Origin: Melitaea cinxia
Taxonomy: Eukaryota > Arthropoda > Insecta > Lepidoptera > Nymphalidae
Length of the DNA stretch: 64,000 nucleotides
Assembly: GCF_905220565.1 (NCBI RefSeq)
Contig: NC_059401.1
Span: 3,249,001 to 3,313,000 of the forward strand
Reading direction: 5' to 3'
Part shown: in pieces, positions 20,669 through 32,475 of the stretch
Layout: each line of letters opens with the position of its first letter
Position numbering within the stretch: the stretch's first letter is position 1
Program-made: the position numbers and the translations under genes
Notes under the pieces: generated by a model
Told to the model about the DNA's origin: nothing
What the model saw: the letters and a program-made list of their open reading frames with translations, nothing else
Database searches by the model: none

Positions 20669-20848
20669 ACTAGCGGTGCCCCGCGGATTCACACGCGTTA
20701 ATTTGAAAAAATAGCTTATAGCCTTCCTTGATAAATGGGCTATCTAACACTTAAAGAATTTTTCAAATCGGACTAGTAGTTTCTGAGATTAGCGCGTTCA
20801 AACAAACAAACAAACAAACTCTTCAGCTTTATAATATTAGTATAGATT
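20669..20848 (-). repeat. Lepidopteran-type SINE/short repeat (ACTAGCGGTGCCCCGCGG ... AACTCTTCAGCTTTATAATATTAG)
   Basis: It reads actagcggtgccccgcgga, aatagcttatagccttcctt, ataaatgggctatct, tcggactagtagtttctgag and (aaac)n, then cttcagctttataatattag. Related pieces occur at 34965-35185 and 37095-37245. The orientation with the (AAAC)/TATAATATTAG end on the right suggests minus-strand insertion by comparison with how these units usually read. Confidence 0.6.
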
Positions 20849-22998
20849 ATATTGTAAATATAAGACTAAATACAGTTGAAAGAAAAATCTCAAATAAATA
20901 AAAATTAATGGTAAAACATCATTATATAACAATAAATAATATAATACTAAAGGCGATTACCTTCAATTTTATTGCTAACGTAAGTATTTACTTTTAACGT
21001 TTAATGAGCTGACTATGTAATACAATGAAGTTAACTATGTAAAACATTAACCAGGATTTTATAATGTAAGTAAACAGCAATAGTTTATTGCATACTTAGA
21101 TTTGCATAAAAATATAAATGATATCGGTAGTAAAATATAAAATATATATATTTTACCGGTACATAAAATTGAGTATTTTGTTGAAATAATGTTTTTAAGT
21201 AAGTTTAAATTAAGAATGCACGTTACACATCACAAAAACATGTAAAAAATCCAGGATAAACTCATAGTTGAACTACAAACAGGCAACAACACCGCACGAG
21301 TTCACTAGAGCTCCCGCTTTACAGTGCAGCAGCGCTGCGCGAACCGAAGCGTTGCGGATCCGAAAAATTCCAGCAAAGCAGAATTCCATTTCAAAATTCG
21401 CGGAGCGCGGTTCTTTTGAAATTTCAACATACATTGCAGCCCCGAGGAATTGTTTCTATGGTGCGTTTCTATGTGCGTTGCTTTCGCAGTTCCTTCGACG
21501 TTTCCAGAGTTGTCAAGCCGTGATTAATTTTAATCGTTCGAGCTGTGTCGATGTCGAAAGTATTAAATATCGCAGCAGCCCGGCTTCAAAAACCCTTATG
21601 CTAAGTAATGAAGCCGTCTTAGGATAATCAGGCATGAATGGAGCACGTGGGATGCGACTGTCTCAAGTATTTTAATTAAAACATCTTTTGAAATAAAAGT
21701 ATATAAACTAATCTTTAGCGATTTTTTAAAGAAACAAAAATAATCACGGATGGTAATTAATATTAGTATATGTGATTTTTTTTTAAATTTAATTTAAATA
21801 TTTTCACACAACAATAACATTGCGTTTGAGCAACTGTTGCAAATACCGTAATTAAAATTTAATTAAAATTAATTTAATTAAATTTAAAATTACAAAAATA
21901 ATTTATTTTATTATTATAAAACCATTTAAAGACTTTATGTCTCTAAGAGTATTTAAATGTTCCACTAAGAACTACATACTGATTTTATATTATGTACGCC
22001 CAGGTAAATGTTTGCAACATTATTATATTTACTCAAGTAATACTAAAAATGTTTTTTTTATTTAGTTCAGTACTCCCAAACGTTTGACACGTGTCAAGTT
22101 TCCATTTCAACGTCTCTAATTTTATTGGTGTAATTTTTACCAATAATGTTTAAAAAGAGGAATATCGGAAGAATAGGTATATAAACGTTTTATTTTCACT
22201 CGACGATCTTAAATTGAATAAATTTGGTTATGGAATGAATGAATTTGGTTGAATTTAAAAGTCATCACGGCCGAGATGAGATCTGTCAGCGAATAGAATA
22301 TTCTAAACCTTTATTGTCTCTTAATGTTACAATGTTTCATTGAAATTAGATACCGTTTAAGTTTTATAACAATGAAAAAATCTATAAAGAACCAAGATTA
22401 TGCGTTTTTGTAAGGTAATTTTATCATCAGTCCATTGTATTATAAATTTGTATGTTATTAAAATAACATCATGTGAATATATGTACGTGAGTGTTTGTGT
22501 CAAGGTAACAATTAAACTTGTACCTACTAAAAAGGACCTAATTAATATTTTTTTATTTATACTATTTAAATTATAGTGACGTAAATTCTCTAGACATATA
22601 GTACTAACTGTGTACATATAATTATTTCTACAAATAAATGGTTCAGTAAAATAATGGTTCATTTGTCTGTTCGTCACGTTTTAAACCGTTTTGAAACAAC
22701 TAGCTAATTGTTAAACACATTATCCGAATTGTAAACTATCGGATTAAAACTTATTCTGATTGTCAAAATTAAGCTATTCAGTTGTCGTATTATTTAAATT
22801 AAATAAATTTACTATTTTTGTAATTGACTGTACCAAAAAAAGGAGTACAAAAATTGTATTTTTTTTTATTTTTAAAACTACTTAAGCTTAAAATAATAAC
22901 TGTATTGAAATTGTCATATCTTACAAAACACTATTTACTTTATCTTTATGTAAGTGCAAAAAATATGTTTATTTACGACATCACATTTGAACCTCTAA
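20849..22998 (-). other. CELF long intron; GC-richer patch at about 21270-21640
   Basis: The 119-residue plus frame 21268-21627 lies in a patch of higher GC (gcagcagcgctgcgcg, cggagcgcgg). I see no protein family resemblance and no splice sites that would link it to CELF. It may be a conserved non-coding block. The rest is AT-rich and featureless. Confidence 0.4.
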
Positions 22999-23038
22999 AA
23001 CTATCAGTATTCCTCTACTATATTATGCGTGTATTATC
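22998..23038 (+). repeat. Left piece of split repeat (AAACTATCAGTATTCC...)
   Basis: aaaactatcagtattcctc then tatattatgcgtgtattat is continuous at 58689-58730 with acatataaaccttcctctgg. Here the two halves are separated by about 790 bp and resume at 23832. Confidence 0.6.
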
Positions 23039-23066
23039 TAATACTATTAAACGAGCAATTCTTGTA

Positions 23067-23068
<2 letters not shown>

Positions 23069-23102
<34 letters not shown>
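23069..23102. repeat. TA microsatellite
   Basis: Pure TA dinucleotides within the material that splits the repeat above. It is followed by a short repeat fragment (tgaatctcagaaacggctct, attttcatgaaatttagtat). Confidence 0.95.
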
Positions 23103-23394
23103 CTGAATCTCAGAAACGGCTCTAACGATTTTCATGAAATTTAGTATGCAGGGGATTTCGGGGGAGGTAAATAAATCTGGCTAGGATTCATTCGCAATTG
23201 TCAATATAGTTGTCATAGATCAGGTGAGAAATCGGCCAGTCGGGATCGAAGAAGACCACGGTTCAAATCCCATGTCTCCAGATCGATTATTTTTTCCTTT
23301 TTTTTTCTAATTGCAATCATAATTTTTTATTTGAATAAACAGTTCATATTTTTTATTATTATATCGGTAAAATCGAAATATATTATTCATATTT

Positions 23395-23735
23395 TCATCA
23401 TCATCATCATCATTACAGCCTATACAGTCCACTGCTGGACATAGGCCTCCACAAGTTTACGTCAAAAATAACGTGAACTCATGTGTTTTGCCCATAGTCA
23501 CCACGCTGGGCAGGCGGGTTGGTGACCGCAGTACTGGCTTTGTCGCACCAAAGACGCTGCTGCCCGTCTTCGGCCTGTGTATTTCAAAGCCAGCAGTTGG
23601 ATGGTTATCCCGCCATCGGTCGGCTTCTTAAGTTCCAAGATGGTTGTGGAACCTTGTTATCCCTTAGTCGCCTCTTACGACACCCACGGGAAGAGAGGGG
23701 GTGGCTAAATTCTTTAGTGCCGTAGCCACACAGCA
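23395..23735 (+). repeat. Interspersed repeat with (ATC)n lead (CAGTCCACTGCTGGACATAGGCCTCC family)
   Basis: It starts with (atc)6, then attacagcctatacagtcc, actgctggacataggcctcc, gaccgcagtactggctttgt, cgcaccaaagacgctgctgc and cttacgacacccacgggaag, ending gtgccgtagccacacagc. This wording is familiar from lepidopteran retroelement 3' regions (recalled, not searched). Shorter relatives are at 35570-35625 and 45815-45850. The 68-residue frame inside is a translated repeat. Confidence 0.75.
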
Positions 23736-23799
23736 TTCATATTTTATCAATTTGTAATTCGTATTTAAATATGATTTATAAAAAACCACGATTTACTAA

Positions 23800-23955
23800 A
23801 AATACCGAGTTTAGCTCGGTCACCCAGGTACTACATATAAACCTTCCTCTGGAATCACTCTATTTACAAAAGAAAATCGCATCAAAATTCTTTGCGTAGT
23901 TTTAAAGATCTAAGCATACAAACATCGGGAAGCTACTTTGTTTTATGCTATGTAA
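23800..23955 (+). repeat. Right piece of split repeat (ACATATAAACCTTCCTCTGG...)
   Basis: ataccgagtttagctcggtc precedes acatataaaccttcctctgg, ttgcgtagttttaaagatct, aagcatacaaacatcgggaa and ttttatgctatgtaatgatt. It is about 85-90% similar by eye to 58731-58856. Confidence 0.7.
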
Positions 23956-25494
23956 TGATTACGAAATAAAATATATATATATATTTCGGAGCTGAGCGCG
24001 TTGTTATTTTTCACACAAACGTAGCACTCAGCGTCGCCTCCAATAAAATACGTCGGCTTATTATTTCTTTGTGATTCTTCGGTGCGAGAATAACGTATTT
24101 CGTATACAATAAAATTACAACACTTCACACGCTAAACGCCCGTGGGCGACTTATATCGATCACTGGGGAAATTTCACTTTTTCAATAAACGATAAGTGAA
24201 CGATAAGCGAACGATAAGCAAACGATATATTATATTTCACGTGTTTACATACGAGAGACGTCTATTGCCAATCGTTTAGGATGAATTGTGTTTATATTTC
24301 TTAATGGGTTTTCGTCTTTATTAAATACAAACTCCTGGTCATGGTTATGTTCGTGACGATTTTGGTATATTATGGTAATAGAAGCTTCAAACTAACTAAG
24401 GCAAAATAATGAAGTAAACATTATGAAACGTTAAGTTATTAAGTTCACTGACCTGTTTATAAATGGGTGGTACATAAAGAGATAGAGAAAATGCCTATGC
24501 TCAGCAGTAGAAAGATTACGAAGCAGAATGTCACACATACATTAGGAAGTTGGTTCACTCACGATAACGACTATCATAGATACAGATAACAAAGGTTTGT
24601 CATAGAGATTCTCTGACACTTATTCGCAACGGACGAAATGGCTGGAAAATAGTATTATTTTAAAGCGCTTTTCTGAAAGTGAAAATTGATCGAAAGACGG
24701 TAGTTTCGATCAAAGCGCTGCCAGCGTCACACGGGCGACCACCTCCCGAACTAATCGTCCAAATTCCGGACACCGAGCATTCCGGTGGACATCGGCTTAC
24801 TCGATTAATCCCGGAGCCGGTTCATCAAACATCAAAAGCAAAACTGAACCGAAAAATCGTTGACGGCGACATTACGATTGCGATATCGTTTAACACTTTA
24901 TACACATATACGTTTCTTTTTATCTTTTACATAGTTTTGAAAGAAGTTACTATTTTTAGCATATCTATGTTTATGTAATCGGAATCTCAAACGGATAATC
25001 ACTGTGAGTTTTGTGTAACACAGCTTTTTAAGCTAGCACAGGTCGTAAGGGCTTCTTGGTAATGTAAACTACATAATTTAAGCAAAATAAAAAGCATTTT
25101 ATTTATTATTATCTAATTAGAATAAAACTTTCTTTTACTGTGAGTTTTGTGTAAGTAAAATATATAACAGATTAAACGAAGTATAACTACTGAACTAAGC
25201 TGAAACGCCTGTGAGCGTGCTAAGCGATAACCTTTTCGTACATAAGTACATTCTGCCCTCAAGAGTAACGATCGTTATCAAGTCTAAAAACATTTAGGAT
25301 ATAATCGAAGAACGAATCCCTTTTTTTTCTCTTCAAGACACAGCAAAGACTCGTGGTGACAAGCAACCAGGCTAGAAAGAAGATTTGTAAGAAATACCTG
25401 ATCCCAGCGGGAATAAAACCCACGATCGTATGCGTTAATAGATCTTATCCTAGAACTTTGTCCATCACTTCACCTGAACTGATTTAAAATATCT
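23956..25494 (-). other. CELF long intron; GC-richer patch at about 24690-24850
   Basis: The patch (gccagcgtcacacgggcg, ccggagccggttcatc) underlies a 99-residue plus frame whose second half is plainly intron-like AT-rich sequence. No family is recognised. About 25340-25480 looks like a decayed short repeat (ccagcgggaataaaaccc). Confidence 0.4.
24188..24228 (+). repeat. Short tandem repeat, 11-bp unit AACGATAAGYG
   Basis: Three and a half copies: aacgataagtg, aacgataagcg, aacgataagca, aacgatat. Confidence 0.85.
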
Positions 25495-25495
25495 T

Positions 25496-25546
25496 TGAAT
25501 TTTTAACCGACTTCAAAAAAGGATGAGGTTACTCAATTGAACCGAA

Positions 25547-25594
<48 letters not shown>

Positions 25595-25830
25595 TTTTTA
25601 TGTATGTTCGGGGATAACTACGTCGTTTATGAACCGATTTTATCCCGATTATAACCGAGATATCTCAAATGTCGTACTATGATATATCCCAGAGAAATCG
25701 AGGGAAACCCTCGAAAATCGAAGTGACGACTTTCGAGGTACGACTTTGTAATACACGCTTACCTACTTATCGCCTTAATTGAAGTCGGTTTTTTTCGTTT
25801 GCGAGCAAACACAATTATAGTCAATAGTTT
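25496..25830 (+). repeat. ACCGACTTC-type non-autonomous DNA element, complete copy with TA tract
   Basis: It opens ttttaaccgacttcaaaaaa, carries (TA)20 at 25552-25591, then gttcggggataactacgtcg, tttatgaaccgatttta and atcgagggaaaccctcgaaa. It ends attgaagtcggtttttttcg and tttgcgagcaaacacaatta. The ends form a short inverted repeat (accgacttcaa / ttgaagtcggt). Confidence 0.8.
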
Positions 25831-27120
25831 CGTGGCACCGAAAATCGTAACCAAAATTCTCGATTACAAGTAACTAAAATAGTAAAGTTATTATATCATC
25901 GTGTAAGTACGTAGCTATTTTCTTTTAGTAATAATAAAGTAAAAACTACTTTTGTATTTGTTACTTTATTAGGAGGAAAGAATTTACTATCTTTTACATA
26001 AAAGAGCGTCTGCGAGACAATGGACTTATGTAATGTACGATCGAACGAGGGAAAACGATTCAACGCGGCTCAGGCTACATGGAAAAAAGTTGACCCGGTT
26101 ATTTTGAAGTAATATTGTGTCATACATTTATCTAACTAATACAATGAAAGCGGAAGATTGCATGCATGTTTGTTAGCCTTACGCGAAAAACTATAGAGGT
26201 AATTGTGATAAAACTTGGTACGCAAATTGCTGGCTGGGTATTCAGTTTACCATATGGATTAATTTTTATCCCGATGTTTTTACGAAGTCAAAAGTTAAGC
26301 CGGTAAAACCGCAAGGTTCTAAAACGCAGTTAACGATATACTTGACAGTATTCAACCTTTGCTTGATACTAAAAATACAATGTTATAAAACACTTATTAT
26401 TACAAAAATATGTAACAATGTCTACTATAAAGAAATTTAAACACCGCTTGATTGGCTAACCTTTGGCCCTCAATCTAGTCTAAACTAATAATATATGTAT
26501 TTCTACTACTATATAGAAGCCTATATATTTATTTAGATCCCTACACCTTACTTGTATCTTTCTGGGTATCGATACAATAATTGATTTCAAAGTTCTTTTT
26601 TTATACGAGACTGGGGCTAACGACACCTACTTTTTTCAAAGAAGAATGAAATCGTTAACGAAGTTTTATATTCAACGTCATTATCAACCAATATATATAT
26701 ATATATATATATAAACAACAGTAAAACAACGCTACAATCACTTACACAGACAAACAACGACGCTTCAACGCGTTTAACACTGACATAGACGTGTAACAAA
26801 TGCATTCATCCCGCATCTAATAAGCGGAAAACCGCGTGTTATGAAAATTAATTAAAATTTCGTTGTACGACTCTCCCGTGGATCGTGAGCGAGTGAGATA
26901 TTAAACAGCCACTGGAAAGGACTATCGTATTTCATTATGTATTTAAGGCTAGTTGATACAACAATAACGTGTGATTATAGGAAGAGACCTATTCTTTGGA
27001 CAAGAGAGGGTACCAAGATGATCTCATCTTTTGATGTTGGGTTACATAAATAGTTATAGTGATTTTGTTACGTTCAATACATTTGTTTGGTTTGGGTCTT
27101 TGAAGTAAAACTTCTCTAGA
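25831..27120 (-). other. CELF long intron; TA tract at 26691-26713
   Basis: AT-rich with a short pure TA tract. A diverged fragment related to the nearby families (atgcatgtttgttagc, gtaattgtgataaaacttgg) is at about 26160-26300. No coding exon is seen. Confidence 0.4.
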
Positions 27121-27121
27121 C

Positions 27122-27284
27122 ACGCTTGACTTGGGGAGTAAGCTGGAGAATGCGTAACGAGAGCGTTGCGAAAAGTGTGATCGTGCGAGGCGAACGAAAG
27201 TTGAGAGGGGAGACATAAGTTAGAAAGAGAAAGAAGATAGAAAGAGAGAGAGAAAGAGTTATGTTTCGTATATTATTGTAGGGG
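27122..27284 (-). repeat. Interspersed repeat (ACGCTTGACTTGGGGAGTAA family), copy 1
   Basis: acgcttgacttggggagtaa, acgagagcgttgcgaaaagt, gtgatcgtgcgaggcgaacg, an AG-rich tract, and gtttcgtatattattgtagg. Copy 2 lies in the same orientation at 38483-38630. The small minus-strand ORFs here are repeat-derived. Strand is uncertain. Confidence 0.75.
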
Positions 27285-27353
27285 CACGAGAGAGAGGTGC
27301 GAAAACACATTCATGATCAGAGGATTGAAATAATAAATATCATAATATGAAAC

Positions 27354-27354
<1 letters not shown>

Positions 27355-27398
<44 letters not shown>
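27355..27398. repeat. TA microsatellite
   Basis: 22 TA units. Confidence 0.95.
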
Positions 27399-27403
<5 letters not shown>

Positions 27404-28070
27404 ATTATTCATGGGTTAAGTGCCTATAAGTAAAAAAAAAACATTGCCACGTCTAGTAAGCGCTATCATTTGAAATGTGAAAATATTACTGGTAAAAAAT
27501 AGAATAATATTTAATACAAAAAAAACTCTGTTTTAAAATTTAAGTTAATAAAATATTAACGACACTCGTGACTTAAATCTCGAATTACCAAAGAGTGATG
27601 AAAGTCCATTGTCTTACCTGTAACAAAATAAAAACAAGCGATTAAAATCTTAGTATTGAAAATACTTTATAGTCACAAAATTCATATCATATAAGAATAC
27701 AAAGTAAATAATTAGATACTCATAATAACATTGTTAAATATTGCACATGTAATAAAATATGTTAAGGTCATACATTAGTTATACAGATAATTATAATTAT
27801 TAAAACTATCTATTCGTTCTAAGCTTATTTTTTGTCGGTGACACTCCTTTAGTTACTTTTTATTTTTATAAAATATAATTTTATATTTAATGGCCAAGTC
27901 ATACAAACTCCGTTAAAACTGTTAAGACCAAAATTATTATGCTTTAAATAAATATAATGAAATAAAGCATATTATAATTACTATGACTTATACGTAAAAC
28001 GGGATATTTACCATGTTTTTTATTTTCATTTTGCGGAGTTCGATATTTCGACATATTCGGGACGATATTT

Positions 28071-28112
28071 CGGGAACCAAGACATTCGTAGATACGAATG
28101 TCTTGGTTCCCG
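28071..28112. repeat. Perfect 20-bp inverted repeat with 2-nt loop
   Basis: The arm at 28071-28090 (CGGGAACCAAGACATTCGTA) is exactly complementary to 28093-28112. It is preceded by a related gacgatatttcggg motif, suggesting the terminus of a repeat element and not a gene-linked structure. Confidence 0.9.
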
Positions 28113-29879
28113 AGACAAGTCGCGTGAACAAGATAGTTAAGTAATTTTAGTAATAAAAATAACCATGTTAATTTAAAATCTTATAATTATATATTATGTA
28201 TATATTTCTTGCTTGAGTATCCGATATTTTGGTATTTGGTGTAACAGGAGCCCGGGTCACTGGTACAGCAATGACGGGTTAGTGACTAGTCTTTAAAAAT
28301 GTATATTAATAAAATAAACACATCTATAATGGATACCAAACAAACATATAAACATCGCATTTTAATGTCTTTCAATATAGTGTGTTCATGATTACATTTA
28401 TAGTTGCCATGCTAATTTTCATATTAGGTAAAAAGGTTAAATGTTAACTATGATTACTCTATTTGACATAAAGAAGAATAATTATAGAATCGACTTGTTT
28501 ATATATAATTAAAAGTGATTCGCCGGAATGCTTTCAGGATAAGGCCCGATCCACATTACAGTGCTGATCTCAGTTCGTTCTCAGTCCGATCTCGATCCGG
28601 TAAACAAGAAACAATGGACGGATCGTTGCTAATTCTTTTATTTTATGTTGTGCATTACTAAAATCCCAATACTTCATTTGCCATATTAAATGTGCCTCTG
28701 AACTATTAGATAGTATAACAAGATTCTTGTTCGTATTTTCGAAAAAAAACTACTTTTCGAATTTTCATATATAAAAATAAAACGATAATCTTCTCAATCA
28801 ATACAAGGTTTTGCGAGTCTTACCACCGTGCCTTTGAGAACACGTCAACGTAACCACATATACTTGATCGCGATCGTCTCGCTCATAGTAAGGAAATTAT
28901 CCGCCAATGTAAAGTGAAGCAGCGTGGTTGGGCAGAAGCCTAGCAATGGTTTGTTTTCTGGAAGTTACAGTTCAGATGAGCTTAGCTCCCTAAAATACTG
29001 TCAATGTCATATTCAATCCACGTATTGTGAACACACACGGCTTTCAGTTGTTCGAAGATTACATAAGATTTGCATCACTGACACGTGTCTGTATAATCGA
29101 GTAATAACAGCGTACATGTACCAACTATTATAACTGTGATACAGTCACAGACAACGGGCTATCATCCGTAAATCGAAACCGAGCCGCCAATACGTACGAG
29201 TATCGCTTAATCAACATCTGAACCGAATAATCGAATACGGACGCATCGAAGTCATCATAATAATATATATCAACAGTGCATCAAACAATATCGTGTAAAC
29301 ACTGGCATAACTCTATCGAGATCTATCGAGTGTCAATATTTGGTATCGGCGGCGATCGGAGAGTCGGAATCGATTCGTTCCGCGAAGACACCAGGTGTCG
29401 AGTGTGTCGTAATTGAGGTGGTTGAGTGTTCTTATAATTATTATTAGCAGTATAAGTACCTACATTTGTTATCACAATAACGACAATAATATGACGATAA
29501 TAATAATAATACAGAACGATATACACATGTACAGGGCAAGAAGTTGCTAAGATTTACTGTTTTAGAGTTCAAAAATGAAGTTATGATCTGATATGAAGAT
29601 CCACCTCATATCATATAGGGTGTGAAGGTTTAATTCGTGTATCTGGTTGATTGAAGGTGGTACGGTTAAATTTATTATACGATAGTAACAGTGAAAAATT
29701 CCCTAACTGGAAAATATAAGAACGTAATGAATCAATGACCTTTATAACACCGAAAAGTAATTAAAACATACTAGTGATCGGCCAGAGGTCGTAATTCGAT
29801 CATAATTAAAAATTTAAATTAAAGAAAACCAATAAATAATGAAAATAAAGAACCTTTTGAAAAAATTTCAATTTGACTA
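28113..29879 (-). other. CELF long intron, no recognisable feature
   Basis: AT-rich. A somewhat GC-richer piece at 28540-28620 (cccgatccacattacagtg) resembles an old repeat. A 67-69-residue frame on each strand is judged chance. Confidence 0.4.
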
Positions 29880-30125
29880 CAGACTTTGACAATCAACACA
29901 AAAGTGTAATATGCGTGTGTGTGTGTCAAATACATTGTAGTGTATTTAGTGTATGTTTTTTTTATATTGATTTAATATATTTATATTCATAATTTTTTAA
30001 AAAATAGCATTTTGCGCTCCTCCTCTATATAAACTATAACTGAACGAAATTTCATACTTCTCGGTCCGCGCAATTTTCCTAAGTTCAAGTAGCGTTAAGT
30101 TCTTCACGTATTAATATATAGATAT
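29880..30125 (+). repeat. Interspersed repeat, copy inverted relative to 32690-32945
   Basis: gactttgacaatcaacac, tttagtgtatgtttttttta, aaatagcattttgcgctcct, gaacgaaatttcatacttct and cggtccgcgcaattttcc all reappear in reverse complement at 32690-32945 with similar spacing. Confidence 0.7.
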
Positions 30126-30720
30126 TGAATAGCCTAAAACACTTTATACCAGAAACAAAGAAATAAACAAACTCAAGGATATATTAACATGATAAATATA
30201 GATAGCAATCGCCTCAGCACGTCGTCAGTGTAATATTTTCACCTCACAACGATACATTTATCCCCGGGTATACACTCGTAGGTGTCCATTGTAACGATAC
30301 GCTACCGAGATAATCCCAGGTATTGGGTAGATCCTAATTGGGGATCAGTTGAGACGTCGGATGCTCGAGACGTAGCCTATTTGCCGCCTTAACAATTACT
30401 ATCGTGTTTGATAAATATATTATATGTATTTTTAATTTTAATACCATTGAATAAATTAATGAAAAATAGTAAGTGTATGGATAAATTTTATCAAGATTTA
30501 ACTTGCGTTAATTCACGTAGTGTTCTATTGTTTGATCAATGTCACGAGTTACATAACTATACACCAACTATCACAAAGAAGAAGATTATGTCTAACTACA
30601 CTAATATAAGTTATAATTCCATAATTAGTGTCTCTAGAGAATTCTTTATACTTCTGTCCTGGTAAGTAGCAATTGATATGATAGATTTAAATTTCTAACT
30701 TTAAACTACTTACTTTTATT

Positions 30721-30850
30721 AAAGGTTGCCTGGAAGAGATCGCTATAAGCGATAAGGCCGCCTTTGCATACATTATTTGTTCTTGTGTCTAATCGTTCCC
30801 AAATGTAGCTTCTTTTTTGTATGTGTAATAAAGTTTAATAAATTAATAAA
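30721..30850 (+). repeat. Non-LTR retrotransposon 3' end (GGTTGCCTGGAAGAGATCGC family), copy 1
   Basis: aaggttgcctggaagagatc, gctataagcgataaggccgc, ctttgcatacattatttgtt, then gtgtaataaag. Copy 2 at 62413-62540 is almost the same, and 63430-63545 is a more distant relative. The aataaag end followed by A/T-rich simple sequence suggests 5'-truncated LINE insertions. The parent family is not identified. Confidence 0.7.
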
Positions 30851-30904
30851 AAATAAAAATAAAGCAAACTTAAAATTAGACCAACTAAATAGAATGAACC
30901 GTAG

Positions 30905-31212
30905 ATATACACACATCTATAATATAAAAATGAGTCGCTGAATGTGTTGCTAAGCGCAAAACTCGAGAACGGTTGGACCGATTTCGCTAATTCTTTTTTT
31001 TTAAATATTCCTTGAAGTACGAGGATGGTTCTTACGGAGAGAAAAAATCTAAAAAAAAAAATTTAAATTTCCTGAAAAAGTCTAAAAACAACACTTTTCT
31101 ATACTCCCATACAAAAGATTTGTGATAATACTTAAAAGTTAATTTGAACTTTAATACAATACGATAAAGTTTGTGTTAGGCGATACGAAGTTCGCCGGGT
31201 CAGCTAGTTTCT
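30905..31212 (-). repeat. Interspersed repeat ending ...CGAAGTTCGCCGGGTCAGCTAGTTT
   Basis: It begins tctataatataaaaatgagt, with cgctgaatgtgttgctaagc, cgagaacggttggaccgatt, and the end cgccgggtcagctagttt. In reverse complement it starts aaactagctgacccggcg, the same opening as the 4705/15120/47317 repeats. Confidence 0.7.
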
Positions 31213-31770
31213 AATATAAATGATTCGATATATAACAAGAAGATTATCAACGCACTTAAGTGTTTGTCAGAACCAGTGTTCATCCCCATTTCTTAGTGTG
31301 CGTGAAAACCATAATTCGTTTCCGAGTGATGTAGCCGCGGGATCCAACGTTGGCTGTAGTACATGTTGTATTTAATACGTTGTATTTGTTCGGTCTTAAT
31401 GTATTACGGAACTAAGTAGTGATGTGATGTGCTAAGTGCTGTAACGTTCAGGGATGTCTCTTAATCCGAAGAGGAATTAGCGATTTTGCTATTTATTCTT
31501 TACATTATTTTTACGATTTACGATAGTTTTGTAATCGTACACAAATAAACAAAAGTCTGATTGATTGATTGATTCATACAGATAGCAGCAGTGGGAGTTG
31601 ACTTCTTTATCGATGTAGGAGAAGTGTGGGAGCTTAATCAACAACGCTGCTCGACTATGAGTTATCGGATATACCCGAGTAGAAATTTTTTCGTCTTCCT
31701 TAGAAGGACCGGACCAGGCATGCCTGATCAGGACTAGATAAGGCATGTAACGCAGATGATTGGTCTGGAC

Positions 31771-31814
31771 CTGATCAGGATGAGATGAGATTTCCTTCAT
31801 CTCATCCTGATCAG
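31771..31814. repeat. 18-bp perfect inverted repeat in left arm of the short-TIR element
   Basis: CTGATCAGGATGAGATGA (31771-31788) and its exact reverse complement (31797-31814) with an 8-nt loop. It is part of the CCTGATC-rich subterminal region. Confidence 0.9.
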
Positions 31815-32218
31815 CCGGTTCGGTTCGGTCCATTAAAAACACGAATGTACATTTTTGAAAAAATTGTTTAACAAAAAAAAAGCGAATTGATATAAATATG
31901 TATTAACATAATTATTATAATATTTATTTCCGTTTATTTTTTCCAATGTATTATTTATTTATGTTTTTACTTTAAATATTAATTATTTTTATTTATTTTT
32001 ATGTTATTAATTAATTATTATTATTAATTAAATTTTATTGATTAATTTCTAATAATTAACTACTAGCTACTATTCCTATTACTTACGACTGCTCCACTGT
32101 GTAGAAATGGACTCCCTGCTAGATTGTCCTGATAACTATATATATACTAAGTGCGCTTAAAAACATTAATAGCGCGATTCAGGCTCAGTTCGCGTAATTT
32201 CTTTTAGGCCATCCTGAT

Positions 32219-32475
32219 CTGGACCGGACCAGGTCCTGATCCAGTATGCCTTACCATACTTGGTTATATTTTACATCAGGCTAGTCTTGTCTGGACCGGA
32301 CCTGGTCCTGATCCAGCATGCCTTACCATACTTGATTATATTTTACATCAGGCTATCCTTGTCTGGACCGGACCTGGTCCTGATCCAGTATGCCTTACCA
32401 TACTTGATTATATTTTATATCAGGCTATCCTTGTCTGGACCGGACCTGGTCCTGATAGAGCTTGCCGGATCTGGC
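32219..32475 (+). repeat. 72-bp tandem repeat (3.5 copies)
   Basis: Units start with CTGGACCGGACC at 32219, 32291, 32363 and 32435, exactly 72 bp apart, each followed by ggtcctgatccag and atgccttaccatacttg. The fourth copy breaks after ggtcctgat. Copies differ at few positions. Because 72 is divisible by 3, it gives a repetitive 99-residue open frame (32260-32559) that is not a gene. Confidence 0.95.

Noticed and set aside
23220..23292. Possible tRNA (ggttcaaatccc B-box-like word)
   Set aside because: No A box at proper spacing and no cloverleaf. It is more likely a decayed SINE piece.
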